Shown here: positions 1 through 11,741 of the stretch, one piece after another
Layout: every line of letters starts with the position of its first letter
Numbering within the stretch: position 1 is the stretch's first letter
Assembly (NCBI GenBank): GCA_009192285.1
Contig: WBVU01000015.1
Coordinates: forward strand, 620,001 to 684,000
Source: Morchella semilibera
Taxonomy: Eukaryota; Ascomycota; Pezizomycetes; Pezizales; Morchellaceae
Reading direction: 5' to 3'
Length of the DNA stretch: 64,000 nt
Position numbers and translations under genes: made by a program
Notes under the pieces: generated by a model
What the model was told of the DNA's origin: nothing
The model's database searches: none
Seen by the model: the letters and a program-made list of their open reading frames with translations, nothing else

Positions 1-681
1 CTGCTGATGCAGTAGATTTTGCTGCTGCTGTTGCTGCAAATGCTGTTGTTGTGCATAAAAAGTCATGATGCTGTCCCTTCCTCTTCCCACGGTAGCATAA
101 TGAGGGTGGTACCCAGGGTCTTTTTGAGGTGGTGGGGGGGGCGGGGGCGGAGGAGGGGGTGGAGGAAGAATTCCAATTCCATTTTGCATTGGAGAATTTC
201 CTACTGAAAACCCGCCACTATTATTTCCAACTCCAACCCCAACTCCTGGCCCTACTCCTACCATTCCACCTGGCCCGTTACGACCATCCAACACCGATGT
301 CGAAACATGTCGTAATCCCATGCCGGGCTGGCCCGGCAACATCGAATTTCGTGAAGGCTGTCTGGGCTGCATTCCGGCAAACATTCCACCGCCAATATCC
401 GCAGGCGATGAGGCAGCACTTGTATGAGCTCTCGGGCGGCCGCTCATCATATTATTGTATCCCGCACCTGAACCCGAGGTCGGGATGGGCAAGAAGTTAC
501 CCGTAAAGTTTGGAATCTCGCTCAGTTGCTCAGGCTCGTGCAGATAGTGCGCTGTTCCTGGTGTGTTCATGCCACTACCAGGAGTTGCACCGCTCATGTT
601 CATTCCCCCGGGTGAGGGTGTGCTTGTGATTGAAGGGTTGTTCTGGGAAAGAACACTCGCAGAGCGTTGACGCGAGACCAT
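1..681 (-). CDS. Gln/Pro/Gly-rich low-complexity protein, N-terminal 227 residues (partial)
   Basis: An open frame runs from an ATG at 681 down to the left edge without a stop, giving 227 residues of a truncated protein. It begins MVSRQRSASVLSQNN and is rich in Ser, Gly, Pro and Met. Visible features are a Gly-Val repeat (VGVGPGVGVGVG, about residue 150), a run of about 13 prolines (about residue 180) and a glutamine-rich tract at the window edge (AQQQHLQQQQQQ). No folded domain is visible in the part present. Long Q/P/G-rich N-termini are common in fungal transcription co-regulators and chromatin-remodelling subunits, but that is only a general resemblance and I do not recognise the family. 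The continuous frame through 680 bases with strongly biased composition supports real coding; an intron inside is not needed. Confidence 0.7.
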   Translation of the reverse strand, partial: MVSRQRSASVLSQNNPSITSTPSPGGMNMSGATPGSGMNTPGTAHYLHEPEQLSEIPNFTGNFLPIPTSGSGAGYNNMMSGRPRAHTSAASSPADIGGGMFAGMQPRQPSRNSMLPGQPGMGLRHVSTSVLDGRNGPGGMVGVGPGVGVGVGNNSGGFSVGNSPMQNGIGILPPPPPPPPPPPPPQKDPGYHPHYATVGRGRDSIMTFYAQQQHLQQQQQQNLLHQQ

Positions 682-3600
682 TACTCTCTTCCTTTCCCTT
701 CTTCAGCTCCTCTAACACCCTAACACCCCCTGCTGCTGCTTCCTCGGATAATATTCTATATTTTCTTGGCAGTTCTCAAAAACTTACCATCAGCTGGATG
801 TGATAGTCGCCTCGATCGCCGCTGCCGAGAGTTGTGCGCGCGCGGTCGTTTCGTAACCTTAGAGACTTCAAAGCTCCCCGAGCAAGGCTGTCCGAACAAA
901 TACTTGTATAATTCAGAGTTCACGGACTGATCAGAACCTGAATAACTAGCTGACTGAACTGAACTGACTGACTGAGAGTTATCCCCTCACTTAGTAGAAA
1001 CAAAATGGAAAAAGAAAAGAAAAAAAGTATAACCCGTGGGGTTGTAAAGCGAGCGAGCGGCTCTGTATCGTATTTCGGGGGGCTCGTGCGTAAACGAGCT
1101 CTCGATATGTAGATATGTAATCCTGAAGATGTAGTTTTTTTTAAAATTATTATTATCTCCTCTCTTTCTTTCCCTCTTTTTTCAATCTTCCTTCGCAAAA
1201 AAAAAATGATGTTAGGATATGTAGTTAGAACAGGGTAGGATGTATGAAGGTCAAGGTTGAAGGATAAGCAAAGCAGTTTGTTGTCGTTCCTTCGAGGGTG
1301 TTCGGCGGCACAGCACATCAGCCCCTGCTCCGCACTCGCCTGACACTCATTTCGTATTTTATACACAAACCCTGCGAATCTCTGTACCCTGCCCTCCTAT
1401 TGGGGCTGAACATGAGATTTCGATGGTCAGTGGCGGTAAGCGCAAGGCACCAGGAACAACCTCCCTCGAGGTACCCTTAGCAGCATTGAATTGAATAACT
1501 CGAACTCCCCTTACACTCTAAGCTGACGGTATTTGGATTTCCTCTATCCCTCGGTCTTTGGGCCGAGTGGTTGTCGTTACATACATCGCTTCCCCACTAC
1601 ATCTACATACAGCAACTACATGTACCCCTTGTGTAACCAGTGAAGCACTTTCCGGTGGGGCACCTCCAAATCTAAAAAAACTGCTGAAGCTTCTTTCAAC
1701 ACCAAAAAAGAAACAATCCCTATATATATCTACCACTGACTTACAATCAGACCTCTTTTTTTTTGGTCGCATGCACGTACGTCAACTGCTCTACATATAT
1801 GTAGGTATCACATTTGTTCGCTCAAGGAAAGGTTCTCATCCCGTGGTTATTATGATGCCGAGCGGTGCACAGTCCAGATACTAACGCTATTTATACTACG
1901 ACATACATACACCTAGGCATGCACCATGATGCCTCCCTTCTCCAGACTCCAGAAATACTCTTCTGCCTTCAAACTGTTGAGATTGGAGGGGGTCTGTTGC
2001 TATTTTTACACAGAACAATTGTCGACCGTGGGCCCGAGACACCATAAATCTATCCTGCAAGTATGGCGATGACCCTTGTCCGACGTCCGTCAGTCCAAAG
2101 TAGCGGGATGTATCATATCGGGCTTGAATGTGGAAGAAGGGGAGAATAAAAGAAGTAAGACGGCGGAGATTTCCATCGGATCAACAGCCCTGAGAAAGGC
2201 TTGTCACTTGAGTACTCCGAGGCAGCTGATATCCCGATCCCCGGGTGGTTACCAGGAACACTCCTCTACATACCATACATGTACCTGGAGACCGTTCGGC
2301 TTTGACTCTAGTAAGTACCTATACATGTATGCACCCCATAGGGCAAGCCCGAGGCGTTAAGAGACATCTCACCAGGCTAATATTTCCTAGATACCCGCAC
2401 CGTTGATTGAAGGTACGTTAACTTAGCGCGAGTGATAGTTAAACCGAGCTTAAGAACCCTGTACGTCCCCAGCCCGATTAAACTCCATGCAGCTCGACGG
2501 CACATGCAGAGGTGTGAACGTATCTCCACCTACTTACACATCTAGAGTGCTCGTGCATTCCTACATGTAGGTACGTATGTGGGGAAATTTATGTTTCATC
2601 CTTCATCATATAAGAGACACCAGTAAATAATACATATGCGCAAAAATACAGTACATGTCTAACCCTCTACAATACCACATACACGTATATTTACTGATCG
2701 CAGGGCTTAATCTCGGTAAAACCACAAACGGACACAATTGCAAGGTATACGTATAGCGTGCATCTGTCCGACGTCTAGTTAGAGCTGAAGCCATGGATAC
2801 CTGCCTTAGTTGATCCTTCGATACGGATAGGTAAGGCGGGTTAGGGAGCGTTATCATGTATGTAGGTACTTGGAGTTCTTGCTTCACGGCCGCGAGATCG
2901 ACTAGACGTAGGTCCATGTGCTGATATAGAGGTAGCTATGTGCAAATGCATCTGAACGGCCCGGTGGTCCCAATTATTGTTAACTCTCCCGCAGTTTCAC
3001 GACACCGCTTATTAGGTCGTGTACCCGATTTTTGAACCGGCCCATTGACGTGCATGGAAGCGAGCCCGGGCGAACATTTCTACTTTGACCATTGATCATG
3101 GGTTGCTCTGTTCTTCATGGACGGCATTCAACACCCTTATTTCTATGCTTGATGGTAGCATGAACGTGCAGCTTGTAAATAGCCTAGACTGCGTCTAGTG
3201 ATGCTAAATTTGAACCACCGTGCTCAATCGACTTGCATAACCCTGTCAGACGTGCCTACTCCAAAAACTCTGTAGACATGGGTCTCCCAATCTGATTTCA
3301 TGTTATTGTTTGGCAATAGTTCGATTATTAGCTATGCAAGGTCGTATACGAGAAAGGAATACTTTCTTCTTTTCCGTCTTCCTTTCCCTCAAACGGCAAC
3401 ACATGCAGCAGCCGTGGTACTAGTAATCGTGCTATCGGTATGTAACAGAAACAAGGACACATCGTAGATTGTGCCGTAAATAATAGTCCTTTGTACTGTT
3501 CCGATTGGGCGGAACATCTACCATCCCCGGCCGTTGGACGCTTCGAGGAATCCTGCTAGCTAGTGTTGCTGATCCTGAAATTATTTGACTATCCAAATAG

Positions 3601-5987
3601 GAAACCTTTAAAATCGACCTCGAGAACTCTGTTGAGCTATTTTTAATTCAGAGGGTATCTAAGAAGTAGGTTCTAAGGCCTATAATAGCTTAGTTTATTG
3701 TGGGTAACTGTCGTGGCGGTTAATACATTGAGAGAACATGGTTCTCAGCTGATCTCGGTGCCATGCTCCAGTCAAGGTTTATGAAAAGATACGAGTCCAG
3801 CTAGATAGGCCTCGACCCCATAGCTTGTCCCTGGTAATCTAATGGACCTCCCATCCCATTACAGAGGATAAAGACCAATGCCATGTGTATATACATTGCC
3901 ATCCGATAAAGTACACCAGAGGTGGCGAGTATACCCGGATCTCTAGCTTTAAAAGAACATACATCTCGGACTTTGATCCAATATCGATCAGTGAAGCTTC
4001 GATACGGAAATCAGATCCGTTTGAAAAGGAGAGAGCCATACTTGAATCGCCCTTGAGCATACCACCTCTTCTAATCCCATGTTTCAATTAGACATTTTAA
4101 CCCTATTCCCCCTTTTTAAAAGGACGCATTGGTCACTGAATATGAGCATTAGACGTGCCAACCTTCGTTTTAGTTGAAAGCGGTTACATTGCATGGATTT
4201 TATGCATTAAGCTAGGAATTGCTGGAAAACTCAGCTGAACACAAAAGCTACGTTAGTGCAATGTATGTCCTCCTTCTCCCAGAAGATAGTCCGATCTCCG
4301 TGGCAAGGTTTATCATCCCCTATTTCGCGGAGATGGTTATACCGAGCAGAAAATCAGGTCTTCCCTTGATACAGGCCACGCCGCTCATGCTTAGACCTAG
4401 GATAGCCAAAAAACTTCTACACAGTGTAATTCCCCAAAAACTTCAGATACATATAACTCTTTCTTTTCCTTTCTCTTGTTTTTATATGTAAGTTCAGGGA
4501 CCGTAGTTTCCAAAAAGAACCATACCAAGCATAAAAATAGAATATTTTGTGTAACTGCTCGATCGCGACGGAGAATTATTCTATCGCACCCACGATTTTA
4601 GCGGAGGTGCATGCCAGAGGGTGTGGTTCACAACTTATCACTCGCAACCATCGGTTGGACTAGAGAGTTTTGAAAGAATGTCAGAGCTCCCAACTAAGCG
4701 TCCATTAGCCCCAGGCTAGTAATAGATCGTGTCTCCGTCTTCAATGTGAAGGTGGGCTCTATAAATCTGAAACTGACACCAACGCCTGGAAGATCTCCTG
4801 TAAAGATTTAGTGATGAACGATATTTGCTCATGATAAATGATAGGTTATGTGAATACGTTGATTACTGATGTAGGCTAAGTACATATATGTACTTATCGG
4901 CATTGAAAATGTTCCGAAGGGATGACGAATGGAAACTTGGAGGTAATTGCGTTGTTAAAATCCTGCAACACCAACTCTCCTAATAACTGTTTAGCCGGTA
5001 AATACCGCACCAAACGTGTGGTATTTCTTTAACATTTACAGAAAGTAAAAACTACTACTAAACACTAAAACGACGCAATTCATGAAGCATAAATAAATAA
5101 ATAAACTAAAACGACGCAGGTTATATTTTTCTTGTGCGAGTGATATTCTGTGGATATAAATGCTATAGTTTGGGGATGTAATGTCCCGCACTCCCGCACT
5201 CCTTTGGCAACCTCGCATTCCATTCGATCCCACCTCCACCCCCACCTCCACCTCATTCCACCCATCTCTACAGCCAAGCCAAAAAACTACATACATCTTA
5301 TGTGTAGCCAACCACATAACCCTACACTTTGAGGTCATTCAAGCAAGCTCAAAAACTCGAGGGGTTAACTATCTCCGGCCAGGGACTGTCTACTTAACGA
5401 TTGAACGGTGTAGATCATGTCTTTTGGTCTCATTTGCATAACCAATCTCGGTACTCTTCACCTTTACTATCCCGGCACAAAACATGGTTAGGTACTTGTA
5501 ACTGAGTCTCTGGCTCTGCTTGCAATCTGCCTGAAGGGGAACGGAACTGATATTCCGATATTATACATATTATTTATTACTCATGCACGCGCATTTCTCG
5601 TTTACCCTAGAGTGCCTCAATCTCCCTGTTTACCACGGACCAACACTAGCCTGGCCACCATTACTTAGTAAATACGGGCTCCAATAAGAAATTACCTGCA
5701 TGTACATACTTATAGTACTAGAGGAACCAAATCACGATCCAGTCTACTTAATGTAATCGCCCGTCTCTACAAAACAAAACAACCCTCCCTCCATAGACTT
5801 AGGTATTCTCTAGGGACTTCAAAAAGGGCTAGACCCCACCACCAGTCCTTGCAAATCTCTCAAAATCACAAGTAGCGCCGATGTCATAGTTGCTTGTGGT
5901 ACTGGAGCCACATCTTACTCAAGCCTTCACTAGGACCAAACACGAGCATTTGTAAATTATATTATCAATTTCAGCAGCGTAATATAA
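682..5987. other. Intergenic, no gene recognised
   Basis: No long open frame with recognisable protein similarity occurs on either strand. The first 700 bases, upstream of the left-edge gene, contain C/T-rich tracts and should hold its leader and promoter. The rest is AT-leaning sequence with four copies of TACATGTA (1617, 2276, 2322, 2562). A 13-base direct repeat (ctaaaacgacgca, near 5066 and 5106) flanks a short (aaat)n stretch. Nothing else was resolved. Confidence 0.6.
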
Positions 5988-6077
5988 GCTCGGCTGGTCT
6001 AGTGGTATGATTCTCGCTTAGGGTCACACTCTAAGTTAATATGCGAGAGGTCCCCGGTTCAAACCCGGGGTCGAGCC
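5988..6077 (+). tRNA. tRNA-Pro (anticodon AGG) with 18-nt intron
   Basis: The cloverleaf folds fully. The acceptor arm GCTCGGC pairs with GTCGAGC (one G-T pair) with discriminator C at 6077. The D-arm region is TGGTCTAGTGGTATGATTC, the anticodon stem CTCGC/GCGAG, and the T-arm CCCGG-TTCAAAC-CCGGG. The anticodon AGG is at 6020-6022. An 18-nt intron (about 6024-6041) sits one base 3' of the anticodon, the standard place for nuclear tRNA introns; removing it leaves 72 nt. It is very similar to eukaryotic tRNA-Pro(AGG). Confidence 0.95.
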
Positions 6078-6714
6078 AAATCAAACTTAAACTTGGTGGA
6101 TTTAGTCTCCTTCCAAGTGGCGGTTTCTTTTTTCAAGCCTCCACTCCTTTCATATTGATCACTGGGTATTGCATACAAAGCTGTTGATTTTTGAGGCCTC
6201 TTGGAACTCGCGGTTTTGGCATGCATGTTGAATAACGGGGTTCCCCTTTAGCTGGCTGGGCATGTGAGTGGGAGACCGTGAACTCATTAGATCCACTTTA
6301 GGCCCCAAAACTTTTGCCTCATGCGGCTTCTTCATATATAAATGATCGAGTTTAACATTCTGTTGATTGGATGACTTCGTTTTCAGCATTTCGAACTCCG
6401 TTTTATGTTTATTTAGGTGCGGGCCGGATCCAGTCAATTCACTGTATCTTACTGGTCGCAGCCAAGAGGCTCTTGATTAACTATTCAGTTTTAGGAATCG
6501 CATGCTTCGAGTGATTATTTGTGACGGATATTAGGCGTTTAGGTTCAAGAAAAGATTCCAAGCACAAAAACCACAAATCCAATTTAGGACAAAAAATTGA
6601 AAGGTATCAATGTTAAACTAGCTTTAAACTATGACCTTAACGACGAAAGGTTATATCAAATACCCAGGACCCAAACCCTTGGAAATAATACCAAAAGAAA
6701 TGCCTCCAAGCCAC
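6078..6714. other. Intergenic between tRNA-Pro and the prenylcysteine oxidase gene
   Basis: This stretch should contain the 3' untranslated region of the minus-strand gene ending at 6715. A 92-codon open frame on the minus strand (6159-6437) has no recognisable similarity and is probably chance. No repeats were seen. Confidence 0.5.
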
Positions 6715-8457
6715 CTACAACCCGTTCTCACCGTAGTACTTCATCCCCAACTCGGCCTCCTTCTCCCATTCGTTGACAATCAATTTCGCGACGTTCATGC
6801 CCATCAAACTACTGGTTTCCATGGTACTGATGAAGCTCTCAATACCACTAGTATACCACAATCCTTCATCCAGAATAGGGTCTTCGAATGTGACTCTAGG
6901 GTACAAGTACGGATATGATTGCCATATTTTTCTGTAAGACCAGCTGATCTTCGCCTCCTCCGCTGTCTTTGCGCCGAGAATTTCATATAACTGAGCGTCC
7001 GTGAATTCCTTGGGCGAGAAAACTTTGTAAAGGTACTCAAATCGCCCCTTCCGGGTCTCCTCACCACCCGAAGGGCTGTCAGGGTCAATGTTAAAGTTGA
7101 CGGTGCTACGGAGTGTAGAGATAGAAAAGAACCCTACTGAGCCAACTGCATCGGAGCTGGTGCCTCGTGTAAATCGTTCAGAGGCTTGCTCGGTTTCATT
7201 GAGCGTGGTAAGAATAGCTTCAGGGACCCGGTCTCCAACAGGTAATCCAAAGAATTCGGGGTCCAACCTGTTCGGCGAGGTAAAGAGTGTCACGTGAAGA
7301 GTCACATATGGAATTTCGTCAGGCGTCCTTTTGAGCTCGGGGCTGATTGATAATTCGGAGAACTGATACGGCGCAGCAAGGACAACATCATCATATTCCT
7401 CTTCTACAACCTCTCCGGATGGGCCATGAGAGCTGAGCACCCAAGTCTTAGGGCTTGGTCCATTGGGGTCGCGGGCGACTGAGGAAACCCTAGTTCCTAA
7501 TCTCACTTCGGCTTTGGAGGCATCAACCATACCCGAGAAGATCCTCCAGTTTCCACCCTGGACACTCACAGCGCCATCGGTGGCCATGCAGACCATGGTC
7601 TCCAATCCGTGAATAAGACCCAAGTTTTGGCCATAATTCACACGAGTTGATGCTTGGATAAGATCTGTCGGGAATTTCCCGGTAATACCATTTTTAACTA
7701 GATATTGTTCCCCGGTGTCGGATGTAGCCTCCAACAGACCAGCCTCCTCGACCGCCGAAGATAGAGAAGAGAACGGGAATAATGGCGCCTCATACATGTT
7801 GAGAAATTTACCCACAGTACTAGACATCAGTTTTTTAGTGCGTAATGGCGCGGTAGGACCATATTTCCAGAGAAGCTTGGCAAGGCTCCACCAGTCTTGG
7901 AGTTTTCCTTCTGTGTATGGTTGGCGGAAGGCAAACTTTGAGCCGTCCCAGACTGCAAGTGGATCTACATTCTCTTCCCCAGGACGGTCCTCAGCAGAAC
8001 CAGAGATATCGAGACCGAATTCTTTGGCTGCATTCATGAGGTTGTAGTTTACAGAGACGAAGATGGACGCACCAAGCTCTACAGGCTGGGTTGGATCATC
8101 GTAGACATCTACTGTGGTGCTGCGACCGCCAATGTAATTCTTGGTGTCGAAGATAGTTATGTTTACTGGTTGGGTTCCGGCATATTTTCGGAGGTAATAA
8201 GCTGCTGAGGAACCCCCTGCGCCAGCACCTATAGTCCATTACATGAGATTAGCTATCTATCTGGAGGCAATGATATGTTTGTACTTACCAACAATGGCCA
8301 CTCGTTTAGGGTGTTGCCCACTTAGCTCCTCGTTTACCAGGGGCTGCTGCTGATAGTTATGAGTCTCTGGAGGGCTGAAGGCGAAGGCGTAGAGGAAAAG
8401 TGTGAGGGAAGCGAGAGTGAACGTGGCGAGCACAATGCTCGTTCGTGAGCGCACCAT
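6715..8457 (-). CDS. Prenylcysteine oxidase / lyase (FAD-dependent)
   Basis: Two exons, 8457-8289 and 8228-6715, are joined across a 60-nt GTAAGT...TAG intron and encode 560 residues. The family oxidatively cleaves the thioether of prenylcysteine released when prenylated proteins are degraded, giving cysteine, an isoprenoid aldehyde and H2O2. The N-terminus has a hydrophobic segment (about residues 7-27, IVLATFTLASLTLFLYAFAF) that looks like a signal peptide or anchor. It is followed by the dinucleotide-binding motif VAIVGAGAGGSSAAYYL (about residues 53-69), which spans the splice junction, and the FAD-contact motif IGGRS. The C-terminal two thirds match the prenylcysteine lyase domain (YVTLHVTLF, then SWSYRKIWQSYPYLYPR, near the end YTSGIESFISTMET). 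Length is typical for the family (about 500-560). The start is the only ATG before the hydrophobic segment. Confidence 0.92.
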
Positions 8458-8943
8458 GATAGCTTTGCTTAAACCCAGTTCTTGCAGGGAGAAGATGTTG
8501 GATGTAAAAAGACAGAGAGTTTGGTTAAATACCAGAATCTCACCTGAGTAAGTGAATTGAGGGAGGTTGGATGTTACGGTTAGAGGATGTGGTCGTAAGA
8601 TATGGGTGTCCCGCTGTCTTGCAGCTGCCGCGAACGCACCCCCCAACCAGCCAATGAGGATGATTCACTTAACTTCTAAGTAATCATCCTACGCCTTACA
8701 CATATTTGAGGCCCTTTACGCAAAAGACTCCAGAGTCTTTCTCAACCAATCACACAAGTAGAGTCTCACGAGAGGTCTCGCGCAGAGTATTTCCCACTGC
8801 CACGCGCCTATAAAGTGCAAGAACTCTGACCTAAGCACCTCATGCAATGAGATGGCGCGGGGATGATCGCCAGGGTCCACTATGAGATAAGATTTCTAAT
8901 ACTATTATTGTTTATATACTTTAGATGATCATTGTTATTATAT
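8458..8943. other. Upstream region of the prenylcysteine oxidase gene
   Basis: The stretch lies between the start codon at 8457 and tRNA-Thr at 8944 and should hold the promoter of the minus-strand gene. A minus-strand frame continues upstream of the chosen ATG to 8646 but adds residues unlike the family. No distinctive motif was found. Confidence 0.45.
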
Positions 8944-9016
8944 GCTCTGGTGGCCAAGTTGGTAAGGCGCAGCACTAGTAATGCTGAGATCCTCGGTTCA
9001 ACTCCGAGTCAGAGCA
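8944..9016 (+). tRNA. tRNA-Thr (anticodon AGT)
   Basis: An intronless 73-nt cloverleaf. The acceptor GCTCTGG pairs with the 3' strand TCAGAGC, discriminator A at 9016. The anticodon stem is CAGCA/TGCTG with loop CTAGTAA, so the anticodon is AGT. The T-arm is CTCGG-TTCAACT-CCGAG. A seven-T run starting at about 9025 is a good RNA polymerase III terminator. A second, nearly identical copy lies on the other strand at 46122-46199. Confidence 0.95.
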
Positions 9017-9207
9017 CACCTGAACTTTTTTTCCCTTCAATAAAATAATACCTACCGATACAACCAAACCGGAGTTTTCACCCCCTGTAAACTCCGTTCA
9101 AACCAGGCTTGAAACTCAGTCCTGCCCAGTTGCCGAACGGGCCCTGAAATGCCACGGGAGTCTCCAAGTAGCACCGGCACTTACCACTGAGACTTTATCA
9201 ACTCATA

Positions 9208-9346
9208 TACTCCGTTTCCCCGCTCAGCGAGATCCCTACTCAGTGAGATTCACATACAAATATTCCTTGGCTGCAGGCAGATTTTATGTGGTGGAGGGCC
9301 ACAGTTCTCGGTCAATAGCGATCTCGCTGAGCAGGGAAACGGAGTA
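9208..9346. mobile_element. MITE-like element, 25-bp terminal inverted repeats, TA target site
   Basis: The stretch from 9210 (CTCCGTTTCCCCGCTCAGCG and five further bases) is repeated in inverted orientation ending at 9344. There is one mismatch in 25 bp. Both ends are flanked by TA (9208-9209 and 9345-9346), the target-site duplication of Tc1/mariner-type transposons. The total is 139 bp with no coding capacity. The interpretation as a miniature inverted-repeat element follows from the structure alone. Confidence 0.75.
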
Positions 9347-9591
9347 CCCATACATACCAAATAAAGGCCAGGAGGCCGGTAGCTAGCTAAGTAGGTACAT
9401 GTAGCAATCGTGCTGTGGCTTTATCCCCTGGTCTGTCTGCTTGCCACGGAAAACCTTCTGAGTGGCTGTAAAACTCTCTAGCGAGTAATACACACTCAGT
9501 TTAGTCGTGGCCCCAAAACGCCACGAGAGAACCGCATAGATCGGGAGACAATGGAGGTATTAAACCCGCATGGGAGATCTAGAATAACTAT

Positions 9592-9692
9592 CACAGCGAT
9601 AGGAATGATCAATGGAAAAACGGGGTGTCAAAACGGAGAGATATCTGTGTACCATATAACTGCGTTTCCCATAGATCATTCCTATCGCTGTA
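9592..9692. mobile_element. Short inverted-repeat element (MITE-like)
   Basis: Arms CAGCGATAGGAATGATC (from 9594) are repeated perfectly in inverted orientation ending at 9690, a 17-bp perfect match that continues imperfectly inward (ATGG...AACG). The right flank is TA (9691-9692); the left flank is CA, so any TA duplication has decayed. It is about 100 bp and non-coding. Confidence 0.6.
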
Positions 9693-11501
9693 TTTGATAA
9701 AGAAGATCATAGGATCTGTTGGTAGGAAGTCCTTGTAATGCCACACAAAATTTGCTTCCCCTTCTGGGGTTCAAGGGATAAAGTACAAGAGGGTGCCGGC
9801 TTCAGCAGCGAGCTGCCTAAATACCTACCTACGCCAGATCCGCGGATGCTCTGGTTTGTGTAGAGTGCAGTCTCTGATTTGGTGATAATCTACCAGTCTA
9901 CAGGATCGTGCCCTACGTCCTGGTCTGTCTTTTTTAGTTGCTGGCTCTTCGAACCTCGATATAGATGGTCGGGTGGGCGCCCAATCATGAATATGTGTGG
10001 GGAAAGTAAGTATCTAACGTATAACTCCCCCACAAGGAAGAGCACATGAGAAAGAATTGTTGAAGCCTATTGTACTAAGGGTCGAACATGAATTTTAGTC
10101 CCAAACCAAACACCTTGCCATTGATCTTGTATACCACAACAGACTCACCTTCTTAGGCAAACAACTAAACTTGGTGTGTACTCACTTGTTAAGATCCACT
10201 CGGGAATTTTCCAGGATGCCGAGACCTCGTGGAAACAGTGGAAGGAACACTGCCAATTGGGCAGCCAAAAGCTCGAAAAAAAAAGCGTTTGTGGTTGAAG
10301 AACGGATTTATGGTCGAATCTGGCCTAGAATCTATTTAGTGTGTGGCGGATAGCGGTCAAATACATAGTACTGTAAGGCAGTGCGTGTTCCGATGACTGG
10401 TAGAGAACCAATTTATCAGATCAAGGAGGAGACAATTGATGTATTGGAAGGACGGGCAAATATAGTCTTCGCTAGTGGGTACTCTAACATAGGTTAATAT
10501 GTTTCACGATTTTTAGATTTAGGATGAATTTGGAAAACGAAATCTGTATTATACTAATAAAATGATACGAAATTGAAAAAAATATATTATATAATAGTTT
10601 TTGACTAATAAACATTTTAACTGGTGGGTAAAATACCATTCAGCGAACAGTAGACGAATGGGCTATCTTTGTGCGTGGTCCTGAGGGATACAGTACCGTA
10701 CATAATTTGTTGTCACGTAACCTGCGCCACAGTACTAACTGCCCACTGCTGTGACTACATGTAAGTAGTTTCTAGGCTGTGTTGAGCTGCTGGTGGATAT
10801 GATTGTTGGAAAAAATGTCAGCGGCCACGGAGACCGTTTGTCACTGCAGAACCAACTCCGTTTGCCGTGGGTACATACAACCCCATGTCTTGAGTTCCTA
10901 CACATCCGAGGCCTCAACCCAAGGCCAAGGCTGGTCGAATTAGTACGCGTTACTGTAGAATAGAGGGTCTTAGCTACACGGGTTGGGTAGTCGAGCACTT
11001 GGATAGAAACTCCTGTACCTCTTATTGGCTAAGTCCTTGTAAGTCTTTGCCTAAAACAGCTAGAATTCCTGTCCAACCTAAAACATTGAGGTCTGCGCTC
11101 ACCGAGGCGTCATGGTCTCTCACTCGATACTAACAAATCTACATGTAGTGAAATGGTTAGATGTGTGAGTCCTGCAAAAAGGCTATCCGGGGTGAGAGCA
11201 CCAAGAGTTATATACATGTAGTACATGTACTAGCTGCCTCCTGCTACGATATGTATAAGTGGGGGTGGGCTATGACTTTGGTGGTAGACCCTGAGGCTTA
11301 TCGATAAGGGCCCCACATCTAGCCTCAATCTCATCTAATCGCCATGCGGCCTAACTACATGCATAAAAAGTAAGAATTCATTACCCTGCGGCGGCCAGGT
11401 ACGATATTCAATAACTACATGCTGCGCGTGGCGACTAAGGAATCGAAAGGCTCATCAGATTCCATCTCATGTCGGGTAGAGAGATGAGTGCTCTGGTTGG
11501 T

Positions 11502-11507
11502 TATAAA
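11502..11507 (+). promoter_or_regulatory. TATA-like box upstream of SHMT
   Basis: TATAAA lies 235 bases before the SHMT start codon. A T/C-rich tract (11555-11640) follows it, as is common just upstream of fungal transcription or translation starts. Position and composition are the only evidence. Confidence 0.35.
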
Positions 11508-11741
11508 TTGGCCTTATCGGGGATGATCGGACGTTATGGTGGGGGTTTTTGGGTGTAATTTTTTTCCGTTAGTTTTTTCTTTTTTTTTTCCAAGTCTGCC
11601 CCTCCCCCGCGCAATTTTTTTCTTTCGGTTTTTTTTTTAGTTCATGGATACGCAACAAAACCCCGACGGGTCCCCTCATCGACCCGAAACCCATCCATCT
11701 TCATTACCTCGATTTCATCGACACAGAAAATCTACTTCAAA

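Larger units (their letters stand above)
9017..11741. other. Intergenic between tRNA-Thr and SHMT, with two inverted-repeat elements
   Basis: No gene recognised. It holds the inverted-repeat elements at 9208-9346 and 9592-9692, four TACATGTA palindromes (10756, 11140, 11213, 11222), an AT-rich block around 10500-10620 and, at the right end, the SHMT promoter with a TATA-like box and T/C-rich leader. Confidence 0.6.
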